Part shown: positions 50,433-59,900 of the stretch, in pieces | Layout of the letters: every line of letters begins with the position of its first letter | Numbering within the stretch: the stretch's first letter is position 1 | From: UBA2108 sp002713215 | GTDB taxonomy: Bacteria; Bacteroidota; Bacteroidia; Flavobacteriales_G; Salibacteraceae | NCBI GenBank assembly: GCA_937891015.1 | Contig: CALAPY010000092.1 | Span: forward strand, 1 to 64,000 | Length of the DNA: 64,000 nt | Direction of reading: 5' to 3' | The notes under the pieces: generated by a model | Told to the model about the DNA's origin: nothing | What the model saw: the letters and a program-made list of their open reading frames with translations, nothing else | The model's database searches: none | Position numbers and translations under genes: made by a program

Positions 50433-51725
50433 CTAATTGTATTTACTCGGTTTAAACCACGTGTCAAATTTGTGTGGATTAAAGGAAATCCCGAGATAAA
50501 AATTTGTAAAATTTTCCTTTATTAATCCATTTTCCTTCGAACCTCTTTGACCAAACTCTATACCAATGTTAATGGAGCTTTTCGTCTTCGTTTTTAGAAC
50601 GGGAATCCCCAACCCTGCTGATACAGCATATTCAGAAACGTTGTTGGAATTCACAACCAGGCGGGTGTTGGCAAATTTATAGCCTGCCCGGTATCTTATA
50701 CTTTGTAAGAACTTAGCCAATGCATCGGGGTTTGGAGTGCTTTCTATCCCAATGGAAAACTCTCTTCTTGAGTTTAGGTCGGTGTTATTTCCGAGGATCG
50801 TCAACTCCGACCAGTCCTGATACTTATAATCGGCCAATAGGGTCCAGCTTTTTCCCAAATATATTCCAACACCAAAATTCATGGTAGTTGGCATTTTCAC
50901 CTTACCTTTTATTTCCGTGAAAACCACGGTATCCTTAACATATTCCTGTCCTCCGGAAAGCCGATAGCTGTATGATTCTGAGTTTACCTTGGCATTAATT
51001 TCAAGCGACGGAGCATAGGTTGCTCCAAATGACATTTTGAAATCCTTGGTAAACTGATGATCGTAGTATAACCCAACATCAAAAGCAACGTCATTAACAC
51101 TGGATCGGTTTACAATGTTACTGCTCAGGGCATCGGGTGAATCTAAGAAGTTGGTTGTTCTTCTGTTGGTTTTAACAAAGCCAAAATAGTAAATGAAATT
51201 CGCTCCAAAATTCAGAGTCCTTACTGAGTCTTTAAGAATACTATAACCTGCTCCAAACAAAAACTCGTTGATTCCGCCTTGACCATCATATACAAATTGA
51301 TAATCGCCGAGTATAGGGTCGGTTTGATTGGCCTGAATATTATAACCAACTTTAGTATACTGCCTAAGGCTGGCACTCATTCCACCGCGCCTTCCTAAAG
51401 GAAACGCAACAGCAAGGTTATTGAAGTATCCGCGATTTGTTTTTTGTGTTACTGTTGCGGACTGAATGCTTCGGGTATCAAGATTATAATCTACACCAAA
51501 GGTAGTGTATTGAATACCGGCATGGGTTGCGGGGTTAAGAATGTTGACCCTTGCTTCTGAGGTAAATGCTGTACCGGTAGAAGCCATACTTCGCTGACTT
51601 GCAAATGCTCGAGTATTAATATCTCCCAAACCATAAAACGAGTAGGGCGAATCGGTGGTTGTCTGTGCGAAGGCAACACTGCCCATTAAACAGAAAAAGA
51701 AAACTAACGGTTTACTTACTTTCAT
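50433..51725 (-). CDS. FadL/OmpP1-like outer-membrane barrel protein
   Basis: A 430-residue protein with a signal peptide (ends SVAFAQ) and a long series of amphipathic strands. The early DSPYSFYGLGDINTR and MASTGTAFTSEARVNILNPA resemble the FadL/OmpP1 N-terminus (LGNA-type hatch), and the conserved context with coaX and a TPR gene is common in Flavobacteriia. Substrate unknown. It overlaps the 3' end of coaX by 14 bp. Confidence 0.78.
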   Translation of the reverse strand: MKVSKPLVFFFCLMGSVAFAQTTTDSPYSFYGLGDINTRAFASQRSMASTGTAFTSEARVNILNPATHAGIQYTTFGVDYNLDTRSIQSATVTQKTNRGYFNNLAVAFPLGRRGGMSASLRQYTKVGYNIQANQTDPILGDYQFVYDGQGGINEFLFGAGYSILKDSVRTLNFGANFIYYFGFVKTNRRTTNFLDSPDALSSNIVNRSSVNDVAFDVGLYYDHQFTKDFKMSFGATYAPSLEINAKVNSESYSYRLSGGQEYVKDTVVFTEIKGKVKMPTTMNFGVGIYLGKSWTLLADYKYQDWSELTILGNNTDLNSRREFSIGIESTPNPDALAKFLQSIRYRAGYKFANTRLVVNSNNVSEYAVSAGLGIPVLKTKTKSSINIGIEFGQRGSKENGLIKENFTNFYLGISFNPHKFDTWFKPSKYN

Positions 51726-52443
51726 TAATTTTCAATATGTAATACAATCCTTCAAGGGTTAGATTTGGGCGTGCAAAAATGGGATATTTAAACGCCTTTA
51801 CAAAACGTTCGTGATCTCCGCCTGTTAAAACAATATATAAGTCGTTATATTGCCTCTTATATTCCTCAATTACTCCTTCCAATTCAAAGCGAATTCCATT
51901 CATAACACCACTCAGGATAGACTCCTTGGTATTACCACCAATTACTGCCACATCACCTTCTGGCTCCAACAACGGCAAGCGGCCTGTATTGGTGCTTAAA
52001 CTCTCCAGGCGCATTTGAAGCCCTGGTGAAATTGCACCTCCCAGGTATTCGCCTGTTGCATTAACGAAGTCGTATTTAATACAGGTTCCCATATCAATAG
52101 ACAGCACATTCTGATTAGGGTGGTGTGTATGGCAGGCCACAGCATTGGCCAACCGATCCTGGCCCAAGGTTTCGGGTGTTCGGTAATTATTTTTCAATGG
52201 GAGATTTGAACTATTGTTCAGGTAAATGGTTTTAAACCGGTTGGTTATTTCTTTCTCAATTTCATTTTCTTCTTCAATTACCGAACTAATAATACAAGGC
52301 GTTTCGGGAGAAATTGAGTCCAGATGTTCTTTAAAAAGGTCAAAATCGGTTTCTCGGTTGAGTTTTTTTAATTGCACCATTCCTTTCTGATCGAAAAGCG
52401 CGAGTTTTAGTTGAGTATTTCCAAGGTCGGCGACCAGATACAT
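51712..52443 (-). CDS. coaX: Type III pantothenate kinase
   Basis: A 243-residue ASKHA-fold enzyme making 4'-phosphopantothenate, the first step of CoA synthesis. Motifs: DLGNTQLKLALF (phosphate 1), GQDRLANAVACH, IDMGTCIKYDFV (Asp/Thr catalytic strand) and GGAISPGLQMRL. A TATATTTG box 16 nt upstream makes it the first gene of the coaX-OMP-TPR-lptC operon. Confidence 0.95.
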   Translation of the reverse strand: MYLVADLGNTQLKLALFDQKGMVQLKKLNRETDFDLFKEHLDSISPETPCIISSVIEEENEIEKEITNRFKTIYLNNSSNLPLKNNYRTPETLGQDRLANAVACHTHHPNQNVLSIDMGTCIKYDFVNATGEYLGGAISPGLQMRLESLSTNTGRLPLLEPEGDVAVIGGNTKESILSGVMNGIRFELEGVIEEYKRQYNDLYIVLTGGDHERFVKAFKYPIFARPNLTLEGLYYILKINESK

Positions 52444-52459
52444 TGCTTAAAAATGGGTG

Positions 52460-52467
52460 CAAATATA
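52460..52467 (-). promoter_or_regulatory. TAnnTTTG -7 box for coaX
   Basis: Minus-strand TATATTTG, 16 nt before the coaX ATG at 52443. Confidence 0.55.
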
Positions 52468-52537
52468 TGAATATTAAGAGCTTGCGAATTGGTAAGGACA
52501 ATTTCAAAGTAGCGTTTTTTCAGAATAAAAATTTATC

Positions 52538-52545
52538 TACATTTG
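52538..52545 (+). promoter_or_regulatory. TAnnTTTG -7 box for tRNA-Phe
   Basis: TACATTTG 13 nt before the mature tRNA 5' end. Confidence 0.6.
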
Positions 52546-52558
52546 CCGCCCTATTACT

Positions 52559-52634
52559 GGTGCCTTAGCTCAGTTGGTAGAGCACAGGACTGAAAATCCT
52601 GGTGTCCCTGGTTCGATTCCTGGAGGCACCACCA
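52559..52634 (+). tRNA. tRNA-Phe (anticodon GAA), CCA encoded
   Basis: Complete cloverleaf: acceptor GGTGCCT/AGGCACC, D-arm GCTC...GAGC, anticodon stem AGGA/TCCT with loop containing GAA, T-arm CCTGG/CCTGG-type stem with TTCGATT loop, discriminator A and an encoded CCA (52632-52634). Unlike the Asn and Val genes in this window it carries its own CCA end. Confidence 0.96.
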
Positions 52635-52643
52635 GAAATAGTT

Positions 52644-52679
52644 AAAGCCTTGATCTCGTTGAGATTGAGGCTTTTTTTG
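52644..52679 (+). terminator. Intrinsic terminator after tRNA-Phe
   Basis: AAAGCCT...ATCTC and GAGAT...AGGCTTT arms around GTT, followed by TTTTGTTGT. Confidence 0.85.
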
Positions 52680-52867
52680 TTGTGCTTATCCTATGACTAG
52701 ACATACCCCAAGGGTTCGCCCCCTGCAAATTATAAACATCTCTAAATAGGCCAAACTCTATAATCAATTATAGTGCAGTGTGTGCCATTTGTGCATTTAT
52801 AAACATCCCTTTTTTGTGAAATTCGGGTTCCAAACCTGACTTATCAGGCTTTGATTTGCAGTTCAAA

Positions 52868-53632
52868 ATGAAATTATTCTTGAACAAGGTCATGAAAAGT
52901 AAAACTCAAATTCTTGGAATTCTAATATCTCTTTTGATGGTCTTGGGGTTTATTCTCACTGACCCAATTTCCCAACAACACCGCTACCACCAATTCACAT
53001 ATGATACAATGCTACTCGGAATTCCTAACTTCTGGAATGTAATTACCAACATCCCTTTTATTGTTGTTGGCTTAATCGGGGCACGATGGGTGTGGAAACA
53101 ACATCGGAATTACAGACTCAGAACCTTAGCGTCCTGGCTTTTTATAGGGTTGATTGGAATTGGGATTGGCTCAACCTATTATCACATCAACCCCGCTATC
53201 GATACACTGTTTTGGGACCGCCTGCCAATGGCATTGGTCTTTTCAATTCTTCTGGTTGTGGTTGTACACAATTTTGTTTCAAAAAAGCTCAGCAGACAAA
53301 TACAGTGGCCTGTCATTATTTGCTCTCTTTTAAGTGTTATTTATTGGCGGGTAACTGAGTCTCTTGGCTACGGCGACCTGCGGCCCTATATTTTGGTTCA
53401 GTTTATTCCTATGCTTCTTATCCCCTACTTCCTTTGGTTAAATCGATATGGTAAGGTAAGGGGCTGGATGCTAGCGTCACTGCTGACCTATATTCTTGCT
53501 AAAATCTCCGAACATTTTGATGCTGAGCTTTTTGAACTGACCGGTTTTATCGCAGGCCATCCGATCAAACATTTACTAGCCGCAATGGCAATGATTTTTA
53601 TCTTTAAGCACTTTCAAAAAAACGCCTCATGA
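52868..53632 (+). CDS. CREST-superfamily membrane hydrolase, alkaline-ceramidase-like
   Basis: About 254 residues with seven membrane helices. It has the CREST/alkaline ceramidase metal site: S-x3-H in GSTYYH (Ser102, His106), an Asp in FWDRLPM (Asp117), and H-x3-H in GHPIKHLLA (His231, His235). The early WNVITNIPF is also typical. Relatives hydrolyse ceramides or other lipid amides with zinc. Flavobacteria make sphingolipid-like or sulfonolipids, which could be substrates, but this is inference. The next gene overlaps by 4 bp. The ATG at 52892 is an alternative start; 52856 would be TTG. Confidence 0.82.
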   Translation: MKLFLNKVMKSKTQILGILISLLMVLGFILTDPISQQHRYHQFTYDTMLLGIPNFWNVITNIPFIVVGLIGARWVWKQHRNYRLRTLASWLFIGLIGIGIGSTYYHINPAIDTLFWDRLPMALVFSILLVVVVHNFVSKKLSRQIQWPVIICSLLSVIYWRVTESLGYGDLRPYILVQFIPMLLIPYFLWLNRYGKVRGWMLASLLTYILAKISEHFDAELFELTGFIAGHPIKHLLAAMAMIFIFKHFQKNAS

Positions 53633-54273
53633 GTTTTTCACTTGCAATTTCCGATTTCCGAACTCCTTTTAAAAAGAACAGCCTTTTAATTGGAATGGTT
53701 TTAACCTTCGTTCTGTTATGGGCCTCTACCCTGTTTCAAACTACCGACCTTAACAACTGGTTCCTGGAAAACCTTCTGGTTATCTTGTTTCTTTCGGTGC
53801 TGTCCTTAACCTATTCCAGATATAAGTTCAGTGACTTATCCTATCTTATGATATTTGTTTACTTGTGCTTACACATTCATGGTGCCATGCACACCTATGC
53901 GGAAGCACCCATTGGTTATTGGCTGTCTGATGCGCTTAGTTGGTCCCGGAATAATTACGATCGAATCGTACATTTTTCGTTTGGCTTTTTATTGGCCTAT
54001 CCCATGCGCGAAGTATTTCTCAATATTCTTAAGGTAAAACGATGGGTGGCCTGGTTGCTTCCCATGGAAATCACACTTTCCTTTAGCGGAATGTATGAGA
54101 TTATTGAATGGTCAGTGGCCGACTTATTTTTCCCCGAACAGGGAGTTGCCTATCTCGGCACGCAGGGAGACATTTGGGATGCCCAAAAAGACATGGCTCT
54201 TGCCTTTCTGGGCTCTATCCTTATTACTATAATCGTATTGGCCATTCGCAAGGCGTGGCGAATAGAAACCTGA
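53629..54273 (+). CDS. DUF2238 (YjdF-like) membrane protein
   Basis: A 214-residue polytopic membrane protein with the DUF2238 signature residues: LCLHIHGAMHTYAEAP, YDRIVHFSFGFLLAYP, and EIIEWSVADLF followed by GDIWDAQKDMALAFLG. The conserved His, Asp and Glu within the membrane could bind metal. No biochemical role is established for the family to my knowledge. It is translationally coupled (ATGA) to the CREST hydrolase, so a joint membrane-lipid role is plausible. Confidence 0.85.
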   Translation: MSFSLAISDFRTPFKKNSLLIGMVLTFVLLWASTLFQTTDLNNWFLENLLVILFLSVLSLTYSRYKFSDLSYLMIFVYLCLHIHGAMHTYAEAPIGYWLSDALSWSRNNYDRIVHFSFGFLLAYPMREVFLNILKVKRWVAWLLPMEITLSFSGMYEIIEWSVADLFFPEQGVAYLGTQGDIWDAQKDMALAFLGSILITIIVLAIRKAWRIET

Positions 54274-54277
54274 AAAC

Positions 54278-56434
54278 TTATTCTGCTGCTACGGGAAACC
54301 CTCTATCCCGCATTAATGCGTCAATCTTTGCGTCTCTTCCTCTAAACAATCGATATGCCTCCGCAGGATCGATGGCGTTTCGTGGTGCGAATAAATACTT
54401 CACTGCTTTATCAGCTAATTCTTTGTCGTAAAAGCCGTTTGGAGCTTCAGCGAATGCCTCTGCAGCATCGGCGGTTAACACATCGGCCCACATGTATCCA
54501 TAATAGGCGGTCGCATATCCCTCACCGGAGAACACATGGCCAAAGTGTGGGGTTCTATGCCGCATGGGTAATTCTTTTGGCATCTTCATTTCTGTCAAGG
54601 TCTCTCGCTCAAATTTATCGATGTCAATTTCAGCTGGGTCGGCCAGGTGAAGCTTCATGTCCATAATAGCCGAAGCTAGATATTCGGTCGTAGCAAACCC
54701 CTGGTTAAAGGTGCTTGCCTTTTTAATTTTTGCAGCTAATTCGGCCGGCATAGGCTCCCCGGTTTGGCTATGCACCAGGTAATTATTAATCACCTCATCG
54801 GTAGACAACCAGCGTTCGAGCAGTTGCGATTGAAATTCAGTATAGTCCCTAACTCCACCATTCAAGGTTGGGTATTTTACATTGGCGGAAAAGAAGTGTA
54901 ATGCATGGCCAAACTCGTGGAAGAAAGTTGTCGCGTCATCCCAGGAAACCAACAACGCTTCTCCGGGCGCAGGTTTTACAAAATTTGAATTGTTGGACGC
55001 CAATACGTTTTTATCTCCATCAAAACTAGATTGGCTTCGATATGTCGTTGCCCAGGCACCCGATCGTTTTCCTTTTCTTGCATAGGGGTCAAGGTACCAA
55101 AGCCCTACATTTTCACCCGTATTGATGTCGGTTACCTCCCACACTTTTACATCTTCATGAAATACAGGGACGGAACCCTCCGGTACAGGAGTGAATTTGA
55201 AATTGAAAAGCTTTCCCGCAACCATATGCATGGCCTCAGTAAGTTTGTTCAATTGCAGGTACTGTTTTACTTCCTCTGAATTTAAATCGTATTTCTCCTT
55301 TCGTACTTTTTCGGCATAGAAACGATAATCCCAGGGTTCAATGGTAATGTTATCGCCGTTCTTATTGGTTATGGCTTGCATATCGGCTACTTCTTCCGCA
55401 ACGCGTGCGATAGCAGCAGGCCATACCGCCTCCATAAGGGCCATGGCATTTTCAGGGGTTTTGGCCATTCGGTCTTGCAAGCGCCACTCAGCATAGTTTT
55501 TATACCCAAGAATTTCAACTTTTTTCCTTCGAAGCCTTAGTATTTCAGCAATCAGTTCGTTGTTATCGTATTCATCGCCATTGTCTCCCCGAGAGTAATA
55601 GTTGGTCCACACTTGCTTCCGTAAATCCCTTTCGGTGGAGTATGTCAAAAACGGATCCATGGAAGAACGGCTATTGGTAATAGCGTACTTACCTTCCTGG
55701 CCTTTATCTGCGGCAATTCTTGCTGCGGATTTAATAAACCCTTCCGACAAACCACCCAACTGGTCTTCGTTGAGGTAGGTTACGTAATTTTCTTCATCGT
55801 GTAGTACGTTATTTGAAAACTGGGTGTAGAGGCTTGAAAGCTCTTTGCTCAATTTGGCATATTCTGCCTTTTTCTCTGCATCCAATTCAGCCCCTTTCAT
55901 GGTAAACCCTAAGTAGGTTAACTCTACTACCCGCTGTTGTTCTGCTGGGAGCGGTGTTTTCTGTGAAGCTTCATAAACGGTTTTTATCCGTTTAAATAGT
56001 TTTTCGTTCTGGGTTATTTTGGATTGGAAGTCAGAAAATAATGGCGCAAGTTCCTTTTGAATTTCCCTAAATTCAGGAGAAGACATGTTGGCGCTTAATA
56101 TTCCGTAATAAGCAAACAGTCGATTAAGTTCTGCACCTGACCGCTCCATCTCCGCTATTGTATTTTCGAAAGTAGGAGCTTCAGAGTTGTTTGCAATGGC
56201 ATCTATTTCTTTTAGTTTGATTTCCATGCCTAGCATTACGGCCGGCTTTACATCTTCTATTTTAACCTGATCAAAAGCAGGAACACCACCATAAGGCCCT
56301 GACCATTCTTTTAGGAGTATATTATCAATCATGTGTTCTTCTTTAGTCTCTTCTTGTTGAGCGCATCCATAGAATAACAGGGTTACACCTGTTAGTGCCA
56401 ATAGGCTAATTGCTTTAAACGATTTAGTCATCAT
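54278..56434 (-). CDS. M3-family peptidyl-dipeptidase, lipoprotein
   Basis: About 718 residues. A lipobox LLFYGC near residue 24 is followed by an M3 (Dcp/oligopeptidase A-type) protease with zinc motif FFHEFGHALHFF and the third ligand Glu in the downstream RDYTEFQSQLLERW. It should remove dipeptides from, or cut, short peptides in the periplasm. I place the start at ATG 56434 (MMTKSFKAIS) because it gives the usual signal length; ATG 56455 is possible. It is convergent with the DUF2238 gene, only 4 bp apart. Confidence 0.93.
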   Translation of the reverse strand: MMTKSFKAISLLALTGVTLLFYGCAQQEETKEEHMIDNILLKEWSGPYGGVPAFDQVKIEDVKPAVMLGMEIKLKEIDAIANNSEAPTFENTIAEMERSGAELNRLFAYYGILSANMSSPEFREIQKELAPLFSDFQSKITQNEKLFKRIKTVYEASQKTPLPAEQQRVVELTYLGFTMKGAELDAEKKAEYAKLSKELSSLYTQFSNNVLHDEENYVTYLNEDQLGGLSEGFIKSAARIAADKGQEGKYAITNSRSSMDPFLTYSTERDLRKQVWTNYYSRGDNGDEYDNNELIAEILRLRRKKVEILGYKNYAEWRLQDRMAKTPENAMALMEAVWPAAIARVAEEVADMQAITNKNGDNITIEPWDYRFYAEKVRKEKYDLNSEEVKQYLQLNKLTEAMHMVAGKLFNFKFTPVPEGSVPVFHEDVKVWEVTDINTGENVGLWYLDPYARKGKRSGAWATTYRSQSSFDGDKNVLASNNSNFVKPAPGEALLVSWDDATTFFHEFGHALHFFSANVKYPTLNGGVRDYTEFQSQLLERWLSTDEVINNYLVHSQTGEPMPAELAAKIKKASTFNQGFATTEYLASAIMDMKLHLADPAEIDIDKFERETLTEMKMPKELPMRHRTPHFGHVFSGEGYATAYYGYMWADVLTADAAEAFAEAPNGFYDKELADKAVKYLFAPRNAIDPAEAYRLFRGRDAKIDALMRDRGFPVAAE

Positions 56435-56510
56435 CTTGTTTTTTAGGGAGAACATAAATACAAAAAAAGGAGAGTACTCTCACTTACCGCTTATGTATTT
56501 ATAGGCATTT

Positions 56511-56541
56511 GGCCCGGACGAGACTCGAACCCGCGACCCCA
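56511..56541 (-). pseudogene. tRNA-like 3' half (T-arm and acceptor strand)
   Basis: On the minus strand the order is a T-stem GCGGG, loop TTCGAGT, T-stem CTCGT, acceptor strand CCGGGCC and an A where the discriminator would be. The matching 5' acceptor strand and a normal D-arm or anticodon arm are not found upstream within 150 bp. This looks like a degraded or truncated tRNA, or a relic of integration into a tRNA 3' end. Confidence 0.5.
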
Positions 56542-56678
56542 TTGGGCTTTGGCTTTTCACACCGGTCAATGTGAGTTTCACTTTGATCGAGATTAGCTGC
56601 GCTGATCTCTTGTGGGGGAGGTACAAATAAAAGCTCCTTGCACTTCTCGCAAATACTTTTTTAGTTTGTCACGCCCAT

Positions 56679-56713
56679 CGAAGCCCGCCTGCCTGTCAGA
56701 CAGGCAAACTTCG
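56679..56713. repeat. Palindromic element with nested stems
   Basis: Inner perfect inverted repeat TGCCTGTC/GACAGGCA around one base (56690-56706), enclosed by CGAAG (56679-56683) and CTTCG (56709-56713). It resembles the GCCTGCC-type palindrome at 3780-3799, and like it lies beside a tRNA fragment. Confidence 0.65.
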
Positions 56714-56728
56714 TAAGCGTTCTAAACT

Positions 56729-56765
56729 AAAAAAGCCCCTTCCGTTTCACGAAAGAGGCTTTTAC
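56729..56765 (-). terminator. Intrinsic terminator after tRNA-Val
   Basis: On the minus strand AAAAGCCTCTTTC and GGAAGGGGCTTTT arms flank GTGAAAC; the U-rich end is TTTTTTAG. Confidence 0.8.
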
Positions 56766-56768
56766 TTG

Positions 56769-56843
56769 TGGGCGATGAGAGATTCGAACTCCCGACCCCC
56801 TGGGTGTAAACCAGGTGCTCTGAACCAACTGAGCTAATCGCCC
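56769..56843 (-). tRNA. tRNA-Val (anticodon TAC)
   Basis: Minus-strand cloverleaf: acceptor GGGCGAT/ATCGCCC, D-arm GCTC...GAGC, anticodon stem CCTGG/CCAGG with loop TTTACAC (TAC), T-arm with TTCGAAT loop, discriminator A. CCA is not encoded. A promoter box lies 33 nt upstream. Confidence 0.96.
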
Positions 56844-56876
56844 GAAAAAAAGAACTGGTCCCGAATTTTCGGGCTG

Positions 56877-56884
56877 CAAATATA
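56877..56884 (-). promoter_or_regulatory. TAnnTTTG -7 box for tRNA-Val
   Basis: Minus-strand TATATTTG. The precursor leader contains a compact hairpin CCCGAA/TTCGGG (56860-56873) directly before the tRNA. Confidence 0.6.
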
Positions 56885-56912
56885 GTGCGATTTCTAATTA
56901 TTGCAAGGTTTT

Positions 56913-59900
56913 TTATTCTGGTTTTGTTTTGCCCATAAACCTCATGTTCATCAGCTTATTAAGCAGGTCGAAATAGAGGACCAGCATTAAACCAAAGCTA
57001 ATCAGCCAAAGAATAACCACATTGTACCAATAGGTGGGGTATAGTTTTCCAAATATGGGTTTCTTACTCGCATAAAAATGATTGACTCCTTCCTCGGGAA
57101 GTTGGTAAACCAGGTTTTCGTTTCTCAACAACTCGCCCTCGGTTTCAACCAGTTTTTTAATTCCGTTTTTGTTATTTAAAAACTCCCACAACTGCTCATT
57201 TTCATGGCTGGTTTTAAATTTAAAAAACGCCTCTTCTCCTCCCAGCTGCTTTTTTAAGGCAAAGGTAATCTCGTCTTTTTCTACCGAATATTTTTGAACC
57301 ATCCGGTTGTAATAGTTCCTTAAAACCTGAATAAAGGCTCTCATTTGCTCCACATCAACAAGTGATACCTTACTCAAATCATCGTGTTTTTCTCCATTCC
57401 AATGAACAATTTCTTTTTCAGGCAATTCACTAAATTCACTATAGATCAGCGATGTTTTATAGACAACTTCTTCCTGCGACTTTGGTTCCTTGAGTTCCTT
57501 TTTTAAGTTGTTTTCAATGGCGCTAATGGCCGCTTCAATTTCAGGAACCCAATAGTTTTTCATGAAATTATAATGGTACAACCTGGAGTTGACATCGTAA
57601 AAGTTAACCTCATAAGCATTGGTTGTAACCTGCTCCACGGCTAATGCCTCGTACGCCCACCTCGATGCCATAATATTACCTATAAGCGGAACACCTCGTT
57701 GGGCTGAGAACCAGGGATTGAGTTCGTTATACTTTACCAACAAGCCACTAAATAGTATTTGGGGAATAATGATAAATGGAATAAGAATGTAAATGGTGAC
57801 CACTTTCTTAAAACTCGCTGAAATATTTAAACCGGTAACATTGGCAAAACAAGCGGCAGAGAACAATACCATCCAATATTGAAAGGTCATGCCCTCAATT
57901 CCTAAAATGGCATTTCCTATGATTACGTAAAGAAAAACCTGAACACTGGAAATGGTAAACTGAATTAGCACTTTGGATGCCAGGTAGCCTCCCACACTTA
58001 AATTTAAAAAACGCTCCCTTACCCGAATTTTTTTGTCCTTAATAATCTCTTCGGCACTTACCGACATCCCCAAAAACAGCGCAACAACAACTGAAATAAA
58101 CAAGTAGGCCAGTACATTACCGTTGTCCCTGAATACGTACTCCGATGTTCCACCAAACTCGTTTCTATACCTTAAAAAACCAGCAATAATGACGGCCAAA
58201 ACGGGTGCCTCTAACAAGTTAACCACTAAGTATTGCGTGTTCGATATCTTAGAGAGGACGTCGCGCATTACAAAAACCTTAAATTGTTTTAGAAGTTTCG
58301 GTATTGCAAACTCAATCTTAGGAATCTTACTCGGTGCTTTAGGAGTAGAAAGGCCCTTACTAATTTGTTCTTTGTATCTGTTTCTCCAGTCTTTCGGACT
58401 CTTTTTTCGCTCGTTGGTTAAATCGCCGTATTCGTCAACTACTTTGGCTTCTATGATATCAAAAACCTGCTCGGGGTTAACGTTTCCACAACTTAAACAA
58501 TCACCATTATCACTACTTAACTGACCACTTGCATCCCTAAAATAGGAGATGCTATCCAGTGGGTCGCCCTGATAAATCAGGTATCCTCCTTTGTCCAATA
58601 TCAGTAGTTTGTCAAACATTTTAAAAATATCAGAGCTTGGTTGGTGAATTACAACAAAAACAATTTTTCCCTTTAGGGTTAATTCTTTAAGCAGGTCCAT
58701 AATGTTTTCAGAGTCTCTGGAACTTAGCCCTGAAGTTGGTTCATCAACAAAAAGAATGGATGGTTCACGAATCAACTCCAAAGCAATGTTTAGTCTTTTT
58801 CGTTGACCCCCACTAATGGTCTTCTCCAAAACTGAACCTACCTTGAGGTCACTGGTTTCACTTAAGCCCAGTGAGCTTAAAATTTCCAACACCCTGTCCT
58901 TGACTTCTCTGTCATGAAGGTTTCCAAAACTGAGAAGGGCATTGAAATAAAGGTTTTGAAAAACGGTTAAATCTTCAATGAGTAAATCATCCTGAGGCAC
59001 ATATCCAATCAACCCTTCAACCAATGGGTTGTTGTCGTGAATGCTAATATCGTTAACACAAACCTTTCCCGCCGATGGTGTATAATTTCCATTGAGCACA
59101 TTGATCAGTGTTGATTTTCCGGTGCCACTACCACCCATTATACCAACCATTTGACCCGAAGAAGCACTAAACGACATGGGATATAGGCCCCTGTCTTTTT
59201 TGTTGAATTTGTATTCCAACTCGTCGGTAGTGAACAATACCGGTGTATCGATTTGTTCGTTCGTATATCGGGCGAGAATATCGCTGTGGTATATCGGCGA
59301 AATTCGGGAGCTTCGAATGGACGCGCCCTGCCTAAAAAGATAAACCTTTCCCTTTCTTATCTGATTCCCACCAATGTATAGCTCTTGCTTTTCGAGCATT
59401 CTAAAAACAATAACCCGTGAGCTTTTTAGGTGGAGGAACAACAACCGAGAGCTTAACCCTGTATGCGCTTTGATGCGATGTTTTGTGTCATCTTCCGGGC
59501 CATAAATGAAAAACTCTTCATCACTTTCTTCCAGCTTATCGGTAATGCAAATAAATTTTTGAAGTAGTTTAAACTCATCGGGGTTTACATTAAATGCTTC
59601 TGCAATGGCAGCTAAAAACTCCAGATTTTGATCCGATAAAATGTTTTGCTCGTAGATGTATTCGACCAGTCGAATAAGAACCAGTAGTTTTTGTTGGCGT
59701 GTAAGGGTTTGGTTTAATTCGGTTGCAATTCTTAAAATTTTAACTGCATTACGGGCGGTGTGTTTTACTACACCATCCTTCTTCCTTTTTCTAAAGTGGT
59801 GCTTTTGTACGTATTCATCGTACAGTTGAAGGTATTCGGCTACTATGGAAGGGCTAAGCTCTTCTTCCAAAAACTGACGTACGGTATCTTTACTTTTATC

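Larger units (their letters stand above)
56456..56768. other. Gene-free spacer with tRNA remnant, palindrome and terminator
   Basis: 313 bp without a protein gene. From left to right it holds a tRNA-like 3' half (about 56511-56540), a stretch with no recognisable feature (about 56550-56670), a palindromic element (56679-56713) and the terminator of tRNA-Val (56729-56765). Confidence 0.7.

Noticed and set aside
56541..56620. A plus-strand tRNA-Glu-like anticodon arm (loop TTTTCAC near 56571)
   Set aside because: The stem has mismatches and wobble pairs, and no T-arm follows on the plus strand; only the minus-strand T-arm/acceptor remnant is supported.
58123..58524. 133-residue plus-strand open frame
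   Set aside because: Antisense to the ABC transporter gene; no independent support.
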